Origin: Pseudomonadota bacterium
GTDB taxonomy: Bacteria; Pseudomonadota; Alphaproteobacteria; Rhodobacterales; Rhodobacteraceae
NCBI GenBank assembly: GCA_027623875.1
Contig: JAQBUS010000086.1
Coordinates: 1 to 6,085, forward strand
Direction: 5' to 3'
DNA: 6,085 nt
The notes beneath the pieces are model-generated. The model was not told where the DNA came from and made no database searches. It saw only the letters and a list, made by a program, of their open reading frames with translations. Made by a program: the position numbers and the translations under genes. How positions within the stretch are numbered: position 1 is the stretch's first letter; the number at the start of each line of letters is the position of its first letter. Positions 5,913 through 6,085 of this stretch are shown here, in pieces.

Positions 5913-6085
5913 ATGGCCCGACCCATCATTGGAATAATTGGCAACGGTGGCCTGGTTAACAATCAGTATGCTGTTCATGCTAGTGGGAAGATGAATTGCG
6001 AGGCTGTTGCTGTGGTAGCTAATGCGATTCCCTTAATTATACCCTCGGATCCTGGGTTAGTTAATGTTAACGATTTGTTGGAAGC
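5913..6085 (+). CDS. Gamma-glutamyl-GABA hydrolase family protein (class I glutamine amidotransferase, peptidase C26), 5' part
   Basis: Only the first 57 codons are in the window; the reading frame is open to the edge. My translation begins MARPIIGIIGNGGLVNNQYA and continues with HASGKMNCEAVAVVANAIPL and LIIPSDPGLVNVNDLLE. This matches the start of PuuD-like gamma-glutamyl-GABA hydrolases: first strand RPIIGI, a Tyr-Ala-x-x-A-like segment, the helix EAVAVVANA, then PLIIP, leading to a helix before the expected (unseen) GG strand. Family members are cytoplasmic and cleave gamma-glutamyl amides with a Cys-His-Glu triad; those residues lie beyond the window, so activity cannot be checked. Full length is usually about 250 residues. 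A puuD symbol is not given because the family has many paralogues with other substrates. It is divergent from pepN and has its own promoters and a strong ribosome site. Confidence 0.85.
   Translation, partial: MARPIIGIIGNGGLVNNQYAVHASGKMNCEAVAVVANAIPLIIPSDPGLVNVNDLLE

Noticed and set aside
1..6085. Mobile element, CRISPR array, tRNA/rRNA gene or defence/toxin system
   Set aside because: No transposase, integrase, spaced direct repeats, cloverleaf or toxin-like small gene was seen; the coding sequence is dense and every gene belongs to a known family.

Overview
The window looks like ordinary chromosomal housekeeping DNA from an AT-rich alphaproteobacterium. The grounds are close resemblance of all six proteins to alphaproteobacterial families, a CobS-type (aerobic-route) cobaltochelatase subunit, a BolA with the H-x-x-H loop typical of that class, and the bolA / J-domain gene / cobS neighbourhood. 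A marine, Rhodospirillales-like or SAR116/AEGEAN-type lineage would suit the base composition, but that is inference and cannot be settled from this sequence.

Layout from left to right. Bases 1-425 (-) hold the 5' part of cobS, cut by the window edge just inside its Walker B motif. Bases 500-1141 (-) hold a J-domain protein with an N-terminal Cys/His cluster, probably co-transcribed with cobS. A 74-bp divergent intergenic region carries a perfect 7-bp-arm palindrome. Bases 1216-1473 (+) hold bolA. After 41 bp of AT-rich convergent spacer, 1515-3026 (-) is gatB, the B subunit of the Asp-tRNA(Asn)/Glu-tRNA(Gln) amidotransferase. Bases 3130-5679 (-) hold pepN, a complete M1 zinc aminopeptidase read from a GTG start. 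A 233-bp divergent region with recognisable sigma70-like promoters in both directions leads to 5913-6085 (+), the 5' end of a class I glutamine amidotransferase of the gamma-glutamyl-GABA hydrolase (peptidase C26) family.

Three transcription blocks can be inferred: J-domain gene to cobS (probably on to cobT outside the window); bolA alone; and pepN to gatB, or gatB from its own weak promoter. The genes do not form one pathway: cofactor metal insertion, Fe-S/redox trafficking, tRNA-dependent amidation, peptide turnover and gamma-glutamyl amide hydrolysis lie side by side. The only functional link suggested by context is the J-domain protein next to cobS.

I found no mobile element, CRISPR array, rRNA or tRNA gene, toxin-antitoxin pair or defence locus, and nothing that looks like an undescribed multi-gene system. 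The points most worth a second look are small: the palindrome between the J-domain gene and bolA, the possible metal-binding cluster in the J-domain protein, paired hairpins before cobS, overlapping promoters before the amidotransferase, and the start site of gatB.
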